Shown piece by piece: positions 26,708-36,075 of a stretch of DNA of 64,000 bases. Source of the DNA: Tuwongella immobilis (GTDB taxonomy: Bacteria; Planctomycetota; Planctomycetia; Gemmatales; Gemmataceae); assembly GCF_901538355.1 (NCBI RefSeq), contig NZ_LR593887.1, forward strand, positions 2,828,920-2,892,919, written 5' to 3'. The translations under genes were made by a program, and so were the position numbers. The notes beneath the pieces are model-generated. The model saw only the letters and a list, made by a program, of their open reading frames with translations. It did no database searches and had not been told where the DNA came from. The stretch's first letter is position 1; each line of letters begins with the position of its first letter.

Positions 26708-28174
26708 ATGCACGATTTGATTGAATCGAATCTGTCCCGGGTCACGCGGCGACAATTTTTTGGCAAATCCGCGTCGGGAGTCGGGCTTGCGGCGCTGGCC
26801 TCGTTGTTGCAGCGCGATGGTGCCCTGGCCGCCGATGCGCCCGCGACCCGTGGCGCACCCGCGCTGCCAGGATTGCCGCACTTCGCGCCGAAGGCCAAGC
26901 GTGTGGTGGTGTTATGGCAAGGGGGCGGGCCGTCCCATGTCGATTTGTTCGACGATAAGCCGATGATGCGACAACGGGCCGGGCAGGATATTCCCGATTC
27001 CGTTCGCGGGTCCACCCGCCTCTCGACGATGTCCAGCGGCTATGGCAAATGGCCGTGCCTGCCCGCCATCAAGCCGCACAAAGCATATGGCAAATCGGGC
27101 ATCGTCATGAGCGAAATGCTGCCGAATGTCGGCAAAATCGCCGACGAAATTTGCTTGGTTCGCAGCATGAATACCGAAGCGGTCAACCACGCGCCGGGTG
27201 TGACCTTCTTCATGACCGGTGCCCAAGTGCCGGGCCGACCCAGCATGGGGGCGTGGCTCTCCTACGGGCTGGGCAGCATGACCGACAACCTGCCGGCCTT
27301 CGTGGTCATGACCTCCAGCGATCGCGGCAAGACCTGCGGACAATTGTTCTTCGATTATTACTGGGGCAGCGGATTTCTGCCGAGCCGATTCCAAGGCGTG
27401 CGCTTCCGCAATACCGGTGATTTGGTGCCGTATCTGACGAATCCGCAAGGGGTTTCGTCCGAATCGCGTCGAGCGTTGTTGGATGAAATGGCCGCGATGA
27501 ATGCCGCGCATATGGCGGATTATGGCGACCCGGAAATCGAAACGCGGATTTCGCAGTACGAAATGGCCTTTCGCATGCAGTCGAGTGTGCCCGATCTGGT
27601 CGATTTCACCAAAGAGACCAAATCGACGCTCGATCGCTATGGCCCGGATGCGCTCGTGAAGGGGACTTTCGCCAATAATTGCCTGATCGCACGGCGATTG
27701 TTAGAGCGTGGCGTCAGCTTCGTGCAACTGATGCACGCTGGGTGGGATCAGCATGGTAACTTGCACACGCAACTTGCGGAGCAGTGCAAGGATACGGAAG
27801 GACCATCGGCCGCGCTGGTGCAGGATTTGAAGGATCGCGGCATGCTCGATTCGACGCTGGTGATCTGGGGCGGGGAGTTTGGTCGCACTCCGTTCGGGCA
27901 GGGCGATCCGAAGAATCCCAAGGGCCGCGATCACTTCGGGCGGGCATTCAGTTGGTGGATGGCCGGCGGCGGCGTGAAGCCCGGCACCGTCTACGGCGCC
28001 ACCGACGAATTCGGCTGGAATATCACCCAAGATCCCGTGCACGTTCACGACATGCAAGCGACGATTCTGCATCTGTGCGGCATCGATCACACGCGGTTGA
28101 CCTATCGCTACCAGGGACGGCAATATCGTCTCACCGATGTGCATGGCAATGTCGTGAAGGGGATTTTGGCGTAA
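26708..28174 (+). CDS. DUF1501 protein (Tat-exported), first copy
   Basis: A 488-residue DUF1501 protein, alkaline-phosphatase/sulfatase-like in fold. It has a twin-arginine signal (RRQFFGKSA) and the family phrases VVLWQGGGPSHVDLFD, LERGVSFVQLMHAGWDQH and [16 protein letters not shown]. Late Asp/His positions in GRDHFGRAFSWWMAGGG and DMQATILHLCGIDHTRL are probable metal ligands. It follows the DUF1549/1553 gene by 73 bases on the same strand, the usual two-gene unit. The start at 26708 has GGAG upstream. Confidence 0.92.
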   Translation: MHDLIESNLSRVTRRQFFGKSASGVGLAALASLLQRDGALAADAPATRGAPALPGLPHFAPKAKRVVVLWQGGGPSHVDLFDDKPMMRQRAGQDIPDSVRGSTRLSTMSSGYGKWPCLPAIKPHKAYGKSGIVMSEMLPNVGKIADEICLVRSMNTEAVNHAPGVTFFMTGAQVPGRPSMGAWLSYGLGSMTDNLPAFVVMTSSDRGKTCGQLFFDYYWGSGFLPSRFQGVRFRNTGDLVPYLTNPQGVSSESRRALLDEMAAMNAAHMADYGDPEIETRISQYEMAFRMQSSVPDLVDFTKETKSTLDRYGPDALVKGTFANNCLIARRLLERGVSFVQLMHAGWDQHGNLHTQLAEQCKDTEGPSAALVQDLKDRGMLDSTLVIWGGEFGRTPFGQGDPKNPKGRDHFGRAFSWWMAGGGVKPGTVYGATDEFGWNITQDPVHVHDMQATILHLCGIDHTRLTYRYQGRQYRLTDVHGNVVKGILA

Positions 28175-28185
28175 CGGAGCAGGGT

Positions 28186-28219
28186 GAGCATCCGAATGCG
28201 ATCCTGGATTCGGATGCTC
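28186..28219. terminator. Bidirectional hairpin between convergent genes
   Basis: GAGCATCCGAAT and ATTCGGATGCTC pair perfectly over 12 bases with a 10-base loop, 11 bases past the DUF1501 stop. It lies between two converging transcripts and could terminate both. There is no T-run. Confidence 0.6.
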
Positions 28220-28365
28220 GTGATTGCGAGAGACGGTCAGCGACTCAATCGCCGACGGTTTCGGATGCAACCATCGACGATTCGAGATCCCGCATCACCC
28301 TTTCGGCAGGGAAATTCCGACTCGGGTTCCATGGACATCGCGGACTCTCCCAGCGGTGTTCGCGG

Positions 28366-29838
28366 TTAGTCTTGCTGCAAGGCTTGTTCGCGGAAATGCT
28401 GATGCGCGTCTTCGATGGCGCGGTTGATTTGCGTCATTTCATCCGGGGTTGCTTCGCGGTGCAGATAGAGATCGGTCTTGAATCGATCGGCGACCAGACG
28501 CACATCAATTCGTTTGAGCAATTGTTCCGGGAGTCGGGCCCGCACATATTCGGCGAAGGCTTCGCAGGCGGCCCGGCTGAGTTTGTCCGCATTCCAATCG
28601 CGGCCCAACTCGATTGCTTCCAGGTGACTCTTGGCGGTCAGTGCGTCGGGATGCGCGGGGTCCATCGACGCAAGTGCCGATTCCAGAAGCGGTTTCGCTT
28701 CGTCGTTGCGTCGAGCATGTTGCAGGAAGATCCCAAGTGCGATCTTGGCCCGCGCCGCCGTCAGGGCATCTTCACCGCGATTGCCCGCTTCGACGGCTTC
28801 TTGGAGCAACCGTTCGGCGGCATCGGAATCGCCCCACTCCCGATGGAATAATCCATAATTGCGACACACTTGGGAGAGAATCGCGGGATCATTCCACGAT
28901 CGAGCCAATTCGTGTGTCGTCTGATAGGTCGCTTCCGCATCGTCGAGCATTCCGGCATCGCTAAAGGCGAGGGCCAATCCCAACAACGTATGGAGCGCAA
29001 CCGGGCGATCATCCAGGGCTTGCGCCACTTCCAGGGCATCGCCGATGGCCGCAATTCGGGCCGCGTGATCGTTGGCATCTCGGGCCAGATTCGCCAAGTA
29101 ACTCAGTGTCGGGTGCAGAATCGGATGCGTGGCACCGAGCCGTGCCGAGAGCAGTTCCCGAAGCTGTTGCATCACCGTCCGCAACTGCACCGGATCGGCC
29201 ACACCATAGCGAGCAAACACGGCTTCTGCGAGTTCGACGAGGAGTTCATCCGGCAGCGATTCCAGCCCTTGGAACGATGCCGCACCGGGCGAATTCGCCT
29301 GCACAATTTCCGCATGCAACGCCAACCCGCTGACGACGCGGGGATGACCATTCTTCCAATAGATGTGCGTGGCTTGCTGGATGGTTTCGAGCGCTTCCAC
29401 GAATCGGCCCAATCGCAGATAGACATCCGCGAGCGGTTCCAGTCCGAAGGCGAGGCCGGGGTGTTCGTGACCGTAGAAGCGATTGCGAAGATCGGCCCCA
29501 GTTTTGAGGACCGTGGCCGCTTCATCGAGTCGATTGGCGGTGATGAGGGCTTGGCCCCAATTGAGAAAGACGGTCAACCGATCGCGGCGAGCTTCATGAT
29601 CGTCTGGCAGCGGGAGTTGGCAGACGGCGGCGAAGGCTTCGACGGCGTGGTCGGCCTGTTGCAATTGCAAGAGGATCAGGCCGAGTTCGTGTCGAAGCTC
29701 GGCCGATCGCGGATCGGTTGAACCGAATTCGCTCTCGGCCGCGCGGACTGCGTCGAGCATGATTCGTTCGGCGAGGAGCGTTTCGCCCCGTTGAATGGCG
29801 TCCAGCGCCTGTTGCATCGTGGGCGAAAATCCAGCCAT
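28366..29838 (-). CDS. Tetratricopeptide-repeat protein
   Basis: A 490-residue cytoplasmic protein made of helical repeats with the TPR pattern, for example LNWGQALITANRLDEAATVL, LGRFVEALETIQQA, LALAFSDAGMLDDAEATY and ALGIFLQHARRNDEAKPLL. The family resembles kinesin-light-chain-like TPR proteins, and the C-terminal 60 residues are not repetitive. Two in-frame ATGs lie 6 bases apart. The inner one (29838) is preferred because GGGAG sits 7 bases before it but only 1 base before the outer. It begins 36 bases after the dehydratase stop and is probably co-transcribed. A partner is unknown. Confidence 0.8.
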   Translation of the reverse strand: MAGFSPTMQQALDAIQRGETLLAERIMLDAVRAAESEFGSTDPRSAELRHELGLILLQLQQADHAVEAFAAVCQLPLPDDHEARRDRLTVFLNWGQALITANRLDEAATVLKTGADLRNRFYGHEHPGLAFGLEPLADVYLRLGRFVEALETIQQATHIYWKNGHPRVVSGLALHAEIVQANSPGAASFQGLESLPDELLVELAEAVFARYGVADPVQLRTVMQQLRELLSARLGATHPILHPTLSYLANLARDANDHAARIAAIGDALEVAQALDDRPVALHTLLGLALAFSDAGMLDDAEATYQTTHELARSWNDPAILSQVCRNYGLFHREWGDSDAAERLLQEAVEAGNRGEDALTAARAKIALGIFLQHARRNDEAKPLLESALASMDPAHPDALTAKSHLEAIELGRDWNADKLSRAACEAFAEYVRARLPEQLLKRIDVRLVADRFKTDLYLHREATPDEMTQINRAIEDAHQHFREQALQQD

Positions 29839-29874
29839 TCGCATGCTCCCAACCGAGTCGAACCGAATCGTTGC

Positions 29875-31182
29875 TTACGCCACATGGTCCCGCGGGTCGG
29901 CGATGGTGCCGCTGAGGGCACTGGCGGCGACCGTCATCGGGCTGGCGAGGAAGACTTGCGCTTCCTTATGGCCCATGCGTCCGGGGAAGTTCCGATTGGT
30001 CGTGCTGATGCAGCTAATCGGGGTATTCAGCCGACCAAACGTGTCGGATGGTCCACCCAGGCAGGCCGCGCACGACGGTTCGCCCATCTTCGCGCCGGCG
30101 GCCAGGAAGATTTCTTCCAGGGATTGGCTGCCGATCTTTTCGGATTTCAGGCTGGCGGCGATTTCCGTGGTGGCGGGAACGACGAAGGTGTCAATCTTGA
30201 CTTCCTTGCCGCGAAGAATGGCTGCCGCCGCGCGGAAGTCGGTCAATTTGCCGCCGGTGCAGCTACCGATGTACGCCCGATCCAACGGCGTGCCTTTGAT
30301 TTGCGACACGAACGCCTTGTTATCCGGGGAGTGCGGCTTGGCGATGACTGGTTCCAGCTTCGAGACATCGTAGACCTTCTCGAAGATGAATTTGGCATCC
30401 GAATCGGACTTGAAGACGGTGTACGGCTTCTGGCCAGCATTGCGGGCGTTGACGAAATCGATCGTGACTTGATCCGGCGCGATGACGCCGTTTTTGCCGC
30501 CAGCTTCGATGACCATGTTGCACAAGGTCATGCGTTCTTCGATGTTGAGCGCGTAAACCGCATCGCCATCGAATTCCATGGCACGGTAGGTCGCCCCATC
30601 CACGCCAATGTCACCGATGACGGCGAGAATCAGGTCTTTGGCCATCAGATACGGGGGCATTTCGCCGTGGAAGACGAATCGCATGGTCGGCGGCGTCTTG
30701 AGCCACAATTTGCCGGTGCCCATGACGAATCCCGCGTCGGTGTTGCCGATGCCGGTGGCGAATTCGCCAAATGCGCCGGCGGTGCAGGTGTGGCTATCGG
30801 TGCCAAACAGCACTTCGCCGGGGCGCGTGTGCCCTTCTTCAGGCAGCGCAATGTGGCAGACACCCTTGTAGCGGGAGGTGCCGACATCATAAAAATACGG
30901 CAGATTTTGTTCGGCCGCGAATTGTCGCAGCACATCGACATTCCGATTGGCCATTGCATCTTTGGTGAAGATGTAATGGTCGGGGATGATGACGACTTTT
31001 TCCCGATCGAACACTTTGGCGTCTTTGCCAAAATGCTGCTTGAAAATGCCAATTGTGCCGGGGCCGCAGACGTCGTGGGTCATCAACACATCGGCGTTCA
31101 CCCAAATATTGTCGCCCGGCGCGACAACGTCACGACCCGCCGCACGGGCCAAGATCTTTTCCGTCAACGTCATTGCAGGCAT
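29875..31182 (-). CDS. 3-isopropylmalate dehydratase large subunit / aconitase family (LeuC-like)
   Basis: A 435-residue [4Fe-4S] hydro-lyase large subunit of the LeuC/homoaconitase type. The cluster cysteines are visible at Cys308 (GSCTGG) and Cys371/Cys374 (CAAC). Substrate-site phrases HDVCGPGTIG, FGTDSHTCTAGAFG and STTNRNFPGRMG are intact. It would isomerise 2- to 3-isopropylmalate in leucine synthesis or act on a related acid. The necessary small subunit (LeuD) is not in this window, so it must be elsewhere. The start at 31182 has GGAG 9 bases upstream; an alternative ATG lies 9 bases later. Confidence 0.88.
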   Translation of the reverse strand: MPAMTLTEKILARAAGRDVVAPGDNIWVNADVLMTHDVCGPGTIGIFKQHFGKDAKVFDREKVVIIPDHYIFTKDAMANRNVDVLRQFAAEQNLPYFYDVGTSRYKGVCHIALPEEGHTRPGEVLFGTDSHTCTAGAFGEFATGIGNTDAGFVMGTGKLWLKTPPTMRFVFHGEMPPYLMAKDLILAVIGDIGVDGATYRAMEFDGDAVYALNIEERMTLCNMVIEAGGKNGVIAPDQVTIDFVNARNAGQKPYTVFKSDSDAKFIFEKVYDVSKLEPVIAKPHSPDNKAFVSQIKGTPLDRAYIGSCTGGKLTDFRAAAAILRGKEVKIDTFVVPATTEIAASLKSEKIGSQSLEEIFLAAGAKMGEPSCAACLGGPSDTFGRLNTPISCISTTNRNFPGRMGHKEAQVFLASPMTVAASALSGTIADPRDHVA

Positions 31183-31390
31183 TGCATGCAGCTCCACTTG
31201 GCAAGACCGAGAATAGTTCCATTGTACACGCTCGAGCGACATCTGGCGAGTTGTTGCCCGGCGAGAATCTGCGACTTCCGGGAAATCGCGGTTCCCGAAG
31301 CGGATTTCTTCGTTCCGTTTGGCGGAATAATCGGGCCGTCTTCGGGATGATTTGGTTGCATCGGCCACTCTCCGAAGGTACACTCAAATC

Positions 31391-32839
31391 ATGACGCACA
31401 AACCGAGTTTGCACATTCCGATGGCCCGTTCACGACGGGACTTTCTGGTTTCTGCCGGAGGCGGTCTGGGGGCGATTGCCCTCGATTGGCTCTTGGCTCG
31501 TGACAGTCGCGCGTCCTCTCCCGATTCGCCGCCTTCGACCAATCCGTTGGCCGCTCGCAAGCCGCATTTCCCGGCCAAAGCCAAGCGGGTGATCTTCCTG
31601 TTTATGGTGGGCGGACCTTCGCATATCGATTTATTCGATCCGAAGGACGAACTCCGCAAGCGGGCCGGTCAACAACTGCCCGAGAGCGTCGGCCGACCGA
31701 CCTCGCAATTCACCAAGGGCGATTCTCCGCTGTTGCCCTCGACTCGCAAATTCCAGAAACATGGCAAGTCCGGAATGGTCGTTTCGGATCTGATGCCGCA
31801 TCTGGCCAAGCGGGTGGACGACATTTGCTTTCTGAAATCGTGCGTCTGCAAAAGCACGATCCACGCCCCGGCGATGTACGAATGGCATTCCGGTCGCACG
31901 ATGATGGGCTTCCCAAGTCTCGGCTCCTGGGTGACTTACGGCTTGGGCAGCGTCAGCGACAATCTGCCCGCGTATTGTGTCATGCCGCAGCCGGAAGGGG
32001 TGCCCGAAGGGGGCGCGCCCTGCTGGTCGGCGGGCATTCTCCCGGCGGTGTATCAAGGGACGCTGCTGCGGCGCGGCGCGAGTCCGGTGCTGAATTTGAA
32101 GCCACCCGAGACGGTCGGCGCAATTCAACAGCAGAAGACGTATGACTTGGTCAAACGGCTGTCCGAAATGGATCGTCAACCCGGCGAGTCGGAGTTGTTG
32201 GCCCGAATTGCCAGCTACGAGTTGGCCTTTCGGATGCAGCAACACGCACCCGAAGCGGTCGATCTCAGCCGCGAAACGCAGGCGACCAAGGCGATGTACG
32301 GACTCGATCGACCGCAAACGGCCGATTTCGGTACACGCTGTTTACTGGCGCGTCGGCTGATCGAACGCGGCGTGCGATTTGTGCAAGTCTACTCCGGTGG
32401 CGGGCCGCTGATTACGCAATGGGATGCACACGACGATTTGAACAGCAACCATGAGAAAATGTGCGGGCATGTCGATCAACCGATCGCCGCCCTGTTGACG
32501 GACCTGAAGTCTCGCGGTCTACTGGACGATACGCTGGTCATCTGGGGTGGAGAATTCGGTCGCACGCCGTTTTCGCAAGGCGGTCGTGGCCGCGATCACA
32601 ACCCCTTTGGCTTTACCATGTGGATGGCGGGTGGCGGGGTCAACGGCGGAACCTCCGTCGGCACGACCGACGAATTCGGACTGTACGCCGAGGAACGGCC
32701 CATTACCGTCAACGATTTCCATGCCACCATTTTGCATCTGCTGGGCCTGGATCACGAACGATTGACCCATCGTCACAACGGACGCGATGAGCGTCTGACC
32801 GATGTGGCCGGGGAAGTGGTCGAAGAGGTATTCGCATGA
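31391..32839 (+). CDS. DUF1501 protein (Tat-exported), second copy
   Basis: A 482-residue DUF1501 family member with a twin-arginine signal ([14 protein letters not shown]). Core motifs are [35 protein letters not shown] and [17 protein letters not shown]. It is only distantly like the copies at 26.7 and 34.6 kb. It opens a chain of six genes linked by ATGA or similar overlaps, and here no DUF1549 partner is adjacent. ATG 31391 has AAGG about 12 bases upstream; ATG 31421, directly before the Arg pair, is the alternative. Confidence 0.9.
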   Translation: MTHKPSLHIPMARSRRDFLVSAGGGLGAIALDWLLARDSRASSPDSPPSTNPLAARKPHFPAKAKRVIFLFMVGGPSHIDLFDPKDELRKRAGQQLPESVGRPTSQFTKGDSPLLPSTRKFQKHGKSGMVVSDLMPHLAKRVDDICFLKSCVCKSTIHAPAMYEWHSGRTMMGFPSLGSWVTYGLGSVSDNLPAYCVMPQPEGVPEGGAPCWSAGILPAVYQGTLLRRGASPVLNLKPPETVGAIQQQKTYDLVKRLSEMDRQPGESELLARIASYELAFRMQQHAPEAVDLSRETQATKAMYGLDRPQTADFGTRCLLARRLIERGVRFVQVYSGGGPLITQWDAHDDLNSNHEKMCGHVDQPIAALLTDLKSRGLLDDTLVIWGGEFGRTPFSQGGRGRDHNPFGFTMWMAGGGVNGGTSVGTTDEFGLYAEERPITVNDFHATILHLLGLDHERLTHRHNGRDERLTDVAGEVVEEVFA

Positions 32840-33759
32840 ATCGAACGCGGCGCGATTTCTTGCAGGTGGCGGGGCTGGGACTGCTGGCCGGGTCCACTCC
32901 CATGTCGCTTCACGCGGCGGAGACTCCCGGAATTCGCCGGTTGAATGATGTGGTCTACCGCACCATCCGCACCGATCCTAAGCCGCTCGAACTCGCCGTG
33001 GATGTCGCCATTCCGACTACCGGAAAGGGGCCGTTCCCCACGCTCGTCTGCATTCACGGCGGGGCGTGGCGAACCGGCAGCCGAAAGGATCTTTCCCAGC
33101 GCGTGCCGTTGTTCTCCAATCGCAGCTTCACGGAAATCCTTGCAGAGAAGGGCTTTGTGGCGGTTAGCGTCGGATATCGGCTGTCCGATGTCGCTGCGTT
33201 CCCCGCTCAAATCGAAGATTGTAAGACCGTGGTGCGATTCCTGCGGGCCAATGCGGCGAAGTTCTCCGTCGATCCCGAGAAAATCGGTGCGGTCGGATTT
33301 TCCGCGGGGGGGCACCTGGCTTGCCTGTTGGGGACAACCACTCCCGAACAAGGCTTCGACGGCAGCGAATATGGTCAACAATCGAGCCACATTCAGGCCG
33401 TGGTGAGTTTCTTTGGCCCCACCGATTTGACGCTGTACGCGGGCACTTTGCTGGAAAAGACAATCTTCGGCCCGCTGTTGGGTGGCACCGTCAAGGAGCG
33501 CCGCGAGGCATTTCTGAAGGCATCGCCGATCAGCTATGTGAACAAATCGACCGCCCCGACGTTGCTCATACACGGAACGGCCGATACCCTGGTACCCATC
33601 GTGCATTCGCGGCGATTTCATGCCAGGTTGCAGGAACTGCGAGTGCCGACGGAATTGCTGGTGATGCAAGGGGAAAGCCACGGCTGGCTCGACCCGCAAA
33701 AGATCCAGCAAACATTGGATGCCACGACGCGGTTCTTCTCGGAGCAACTCAAGCCATGA
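32836..33759 (+). CDS. Exported alpha/beta hydrolase (BD-FAE/esterase-like)
   Basis: A 307-residue hydrolase with a twin-arginine signal ([18 protein letters not shown]). It carries HGGAWRTG (oxyanion hole), [10 protein letters not shown] (nucleophile Ser), [10 protein letters not shown] (Asp) and GESHGWLD (His). This is the layout of carbohydrate-acetyl and feruloyl esterases and of kynurenine-formamidase-like enzymes. A role on plant or algal polysaccharide esters is possible but inferred. Its ATG overlaps the DUF1501 stop as ATGA, so the two are translationally coupled. Confidence 0.88.
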   Translation: MNRTRRDFLQVAGLGLLAGSTPMSLHAAETPGIRRLNDVVYRTIRTDPKPLELAVDVAIPTTGKGPFPTLVCIHGGAWRTGSRKDLSQRVPLFSNRSFTEILAEKGFVAVSVGYRLSDVAAFPAQIEDCKTVVRFLRANAAKFSVDPEKIGAVGFSAGGHLACLLGTTTPEQGFDGSEYGQQSSHIQAVVSFFGPTDLTLYAGTLLEKTIFGPLLGGTVKERREAFLKASPISYVNKSTAPTLLIHGTADTLVPIVHSRRFHARLQELRVPTELLVMQGESHGWLDPQKIQQTLDATTRFFSEQLKP

Positions 33760-33932
33760 TCGATTCGCCCCCCGTGGCGCAACCTCAATCTCCGCAACGG
33801 GTTCGGACGCCGTGGACTCGTTGGCTGCTCACCGCCGTGCTGATGGGCTACTTTTTGGTCGCACACGGCTGCCACGCGGGCGATCACGATACCGAATTGT
33901 TCACCCAATTTTGGATTCACCTATGCCGCTAA
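33756..33932 (+). CDS. Small membrane protein (58 residues)
   Basis: A short gene fitted between the esterase and the zinc-ribbon protein. It overlaps the esterase stop as ATGA and the next gene by 10 bases. It encodes a Pro-rich N-terminus, one hydrophobic helix (WLLTAVLMGYFLVAHGC) and an acidic tail DHDTELF. No homologue is recognised. Tight overlap on both sides supports its being translated. Confidence 0.6.
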   Translation: MIDSPPVAQPQSPQRVRTPWTRWLLTAVLMGYFLVAHGCHAGDHDTELFTQFWIHLCR

Positions 33933-34630
33933 GTTGCCCCGTCTGCGGTCGGGAGCAACCGATTCCCGCCACAGAACCGATGCGAATCGACTGTGCCGGG
34001 TGTCAAACGCCGTTGCTGCTCACCAGCACCGAAGCCAGCATCGATCTGGGCGCACTCCCCATCGCCAAGCCCAGCGAACCGCCGATGAGCGTGCCTTCCG
34101 CAACGATCCCCGTTGACCCGCCGGTGAATTCCGACACTGTGCCGATCACCGTGCGCAGCGGGCAGGTGATTCGTCGCACGGTCGAACGGCCCGGCCTGCT
34201 GATCGTTCTCGGGATGCTGCTGCTGATCTGGGCATCGATGCAGCCGCGAATGGATGCTGCCCGTGTGGTGCGATTGAAGGCAGAACTTTCGATGTTGGAA
34301 GTGGCAGAGAATCTGCCTGCGCGTCCGGGCGATGCCAAATCGGTGATCGTCAAGGAACCACCCACCACGGCCGAACTCGAAGCCCAAGTGAAATCGCAAC
34401 AGAATGCCCAACGCGAGATTCGCCTCGCCGAATTGCAAGCGCAGCGCAACCAACTCTCCCAGCAGTGGTTCCGGCTGTTCGCGCTGGCATTGCTGAGCAT
34501 CGGCGGGATTCGCGCGATGCGGAGCGAAAATCTGCCGGGAATGCGCTGGCTGGGGGTAATCATTCTGGTGCTTGTTCTTCTCTCCCTGAGTTCGCACGAA
34601 GTCAGTATCCGCATCGGAGGTTCGCCATGA
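33923..34630 (+). CDS. Zinc-ribbon membrane protein, unknown function
   Basis: A 235-residue protein starting MPLSCPVCG, with a second CAGC 17 residues on, a CxxC-CxxC zinc ribbon. A Ser/Pro linker, one hydrophobic helix (LLIVLGMLLLIWASM), a coiled-coil-like stretch (TTAELEAQVKSQQNAQREI) and two further helices near the end follow. No family name can be given. It overlaps both neighbours (10 bases upstream, ATGA downstream). Topology predicts the ribbon in the cytoplasm and a short helical hairpin outside or in the membrane. Confidence 0.7.
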   Translation: MPLSCPVCGREQPIPATEPMRIDCAGCQTPLLLTSTEASIDLGALPIAKPSEPPMSVPSATIPVDPPVNSDTVPITVRSGQVIRRTVERPGLLIVLGMLLLIWASMQPRMDAARVVRLKAELSMLEVAENLPARPGDAKSVIVKEPPTTAELEAQVKSQQNAQREIRLAELQAQRNQLSQQWFRLFALALLSIGGIRAMRSENLPGMRWLGVIILVLVLLSLSSHEVSIRIGGSP

Positions 34631-36075
34631 GTCTCACGCGACGACAATTTTTGCACCAAGCCGGTGGCGGTCTGGGTGGGTTGGCGCTGACGACGATGCT
34701 GGCGACGGCCGATCAGAAGCTCCGGCCCGATGGTGGGTTGCATCACAAGCCGCGTGCCAAACGCATCGTGCAACTCTTCATGGCCGGTGGGGCCAGTCAC
34801 CTGGATCTGTTCGACTACAAGCCGGAGTTGGTGAAACGTCACGGCCAAAATGCCGACTTCGGTGAGAAGGTCGAAGCCTTTCAAAATGGCTTGGGACCGT
34901 GGCTGAAGCCGGTGTGGAAGTTCCAACCGCATGGCCAATCGGGGCGGATGTTGAGCGAAGTTGTCAGTCCGCTCGGAGCCGTGGCCGATGAATTGGCGTT
35001 TGTCCACAATCTAGTCGGCAAGACCGGCGTTCATTCGCAAGGGACGTTGCTGCAAACCACCGGCTTCAACCGTCCCGGATTCCCCGGAATGGGATCGTGG
35101 GTCAGCTACGGACTGGGCAGTTTGAATGACAATCTGCCGACGTTTGTGGTGTTGCCCGATCATCGCGGGTTGGCGTCGAACGGCACGAAGAATTGGGACG
35201 CGGCGTTTCTTTCGGGTCAGCATGCGGGAACGATGATTTTTCCCGGCAAACCGTTGCCGATTGATGACCTGTTTCCCGATCCCAAATTGGCGACCATTTC
35301 CCCGCAATCGGAAGCTGCCGCGCAATCGCTCCTGGCCCAATTCAATCGCCAGCATGCCGATTCCCGGGCCGGCGATGAACGGCTCGATGCCCGGATTCGC
35401 AGCTACGAATTGGCCGCCCGCATGCAGTTGGCCGCACCCGAAGCGCTCGACCTTTCCAAGGAACCGGCCCATGTGCTGAAGCTGTACGGGCTGGATCACG
35501 GCAAGTCGAGTTTCGATCGGGAAATCAACGCACTGGAAGAAACCGATATCTTTGCGCGAAAGTGTCTGGTGGCCCGTCGGATGTTGGAACGCGGCGTGCG
35601 ATTTATCCAAATCTGGTCGGGGAATGATAACGGCTTCCCCCGTCGCAACTGGGATTCGCACGAAGACATTCAACGCGATCACGGCCCGCTGGCGTTTGGC
35701 ATGGCCAAAGGCGCGGCCGCACTCATCGCCGATCTCAAACGCCTGGGTTTGCTCGAAGATACGATCGTCTTCTGGACCACCGAGTTTGGCCGCATGCCGT
35801 CGTCGCAATCCGGGAAGGGGCGCGACCATAACCCGTATGTCTTCACCAACTGGTTCGCTGGGGGTGGAATTCGGCCTGGAGCCACGGTCGGGCATTCAGA
35901 CGAGTTTGGCTACAAGCCCGCCGACCGCAAGCATCCCACTGAAGTCTATGACATTCATGCAACCTTGTTGCATTTGCTCGGAATCGATCACACGCGGTTG
36001 ACGGTACGACATAACGGCATCGATCGCCGCTTGACCGATGTGCATGGCCACTTGCTGCCGGGGTTGATGGCGTGA
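34627..36075 (+). CDS. DUF1501 protein (Tat-exported), third copy
   Basis: A 482-residue DUF1501 member with RRQFLHQAGGGLGGLAL as a twin-arginine signal. Motifs are IVQLFMAGGASHLDLFDYK, IQIWSGNDNGFPRRNWDSHE, IVFWTTEFGRMPSSQSGKG and GRDHNPYVFTNWFAGGG. It keeps the same putative metal positions as its paralogues. The start overlaps the preceding stop (ATGA). The stop overlaps the next start as GTGA. Confidence 0.92.
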   Translation: MSLTRRQFLHQAGGGLGGLALTTMLATADQKLRPDGGLHHKPRAKRIVQLFMAGGASHLDLFDYKPELVKRHGQNADFGEKVEAFQNGLGPWLKPVWKFQPHGQSGRMLSEVVSPLGAVADELAFVHNLVGKTGVHSQGTLLQTTGFNRPGFPGMGSWVSYGLGSLNDNLPTFVVLPDHRGLASNGTKNWDAAFLSGQHAGTMIFPGKPLPIDDLFPDPKLATISPQSEAAAQSLLAQFNRQHADSRAGDERLDARIRSYELAARMQLAAPEALDLSKEPAHVLKLYGLDHGKSSFDREINALEETDIFARKCLVARRMLERGVRFIQIWSGNDNGFPRRNWDSHEDIQRDHGPLAFGMAKGAAALIADLKRLGLLEDTIVFWTTEFGRMPSSQSGKGRDHNPYVFTNWFAGGGIRPGATVGHSDEFGYKPADRKHPTEVYDIHATLLHLLGIDHTRLTVRHNGIDRRLTDVHGHLLPGLMA

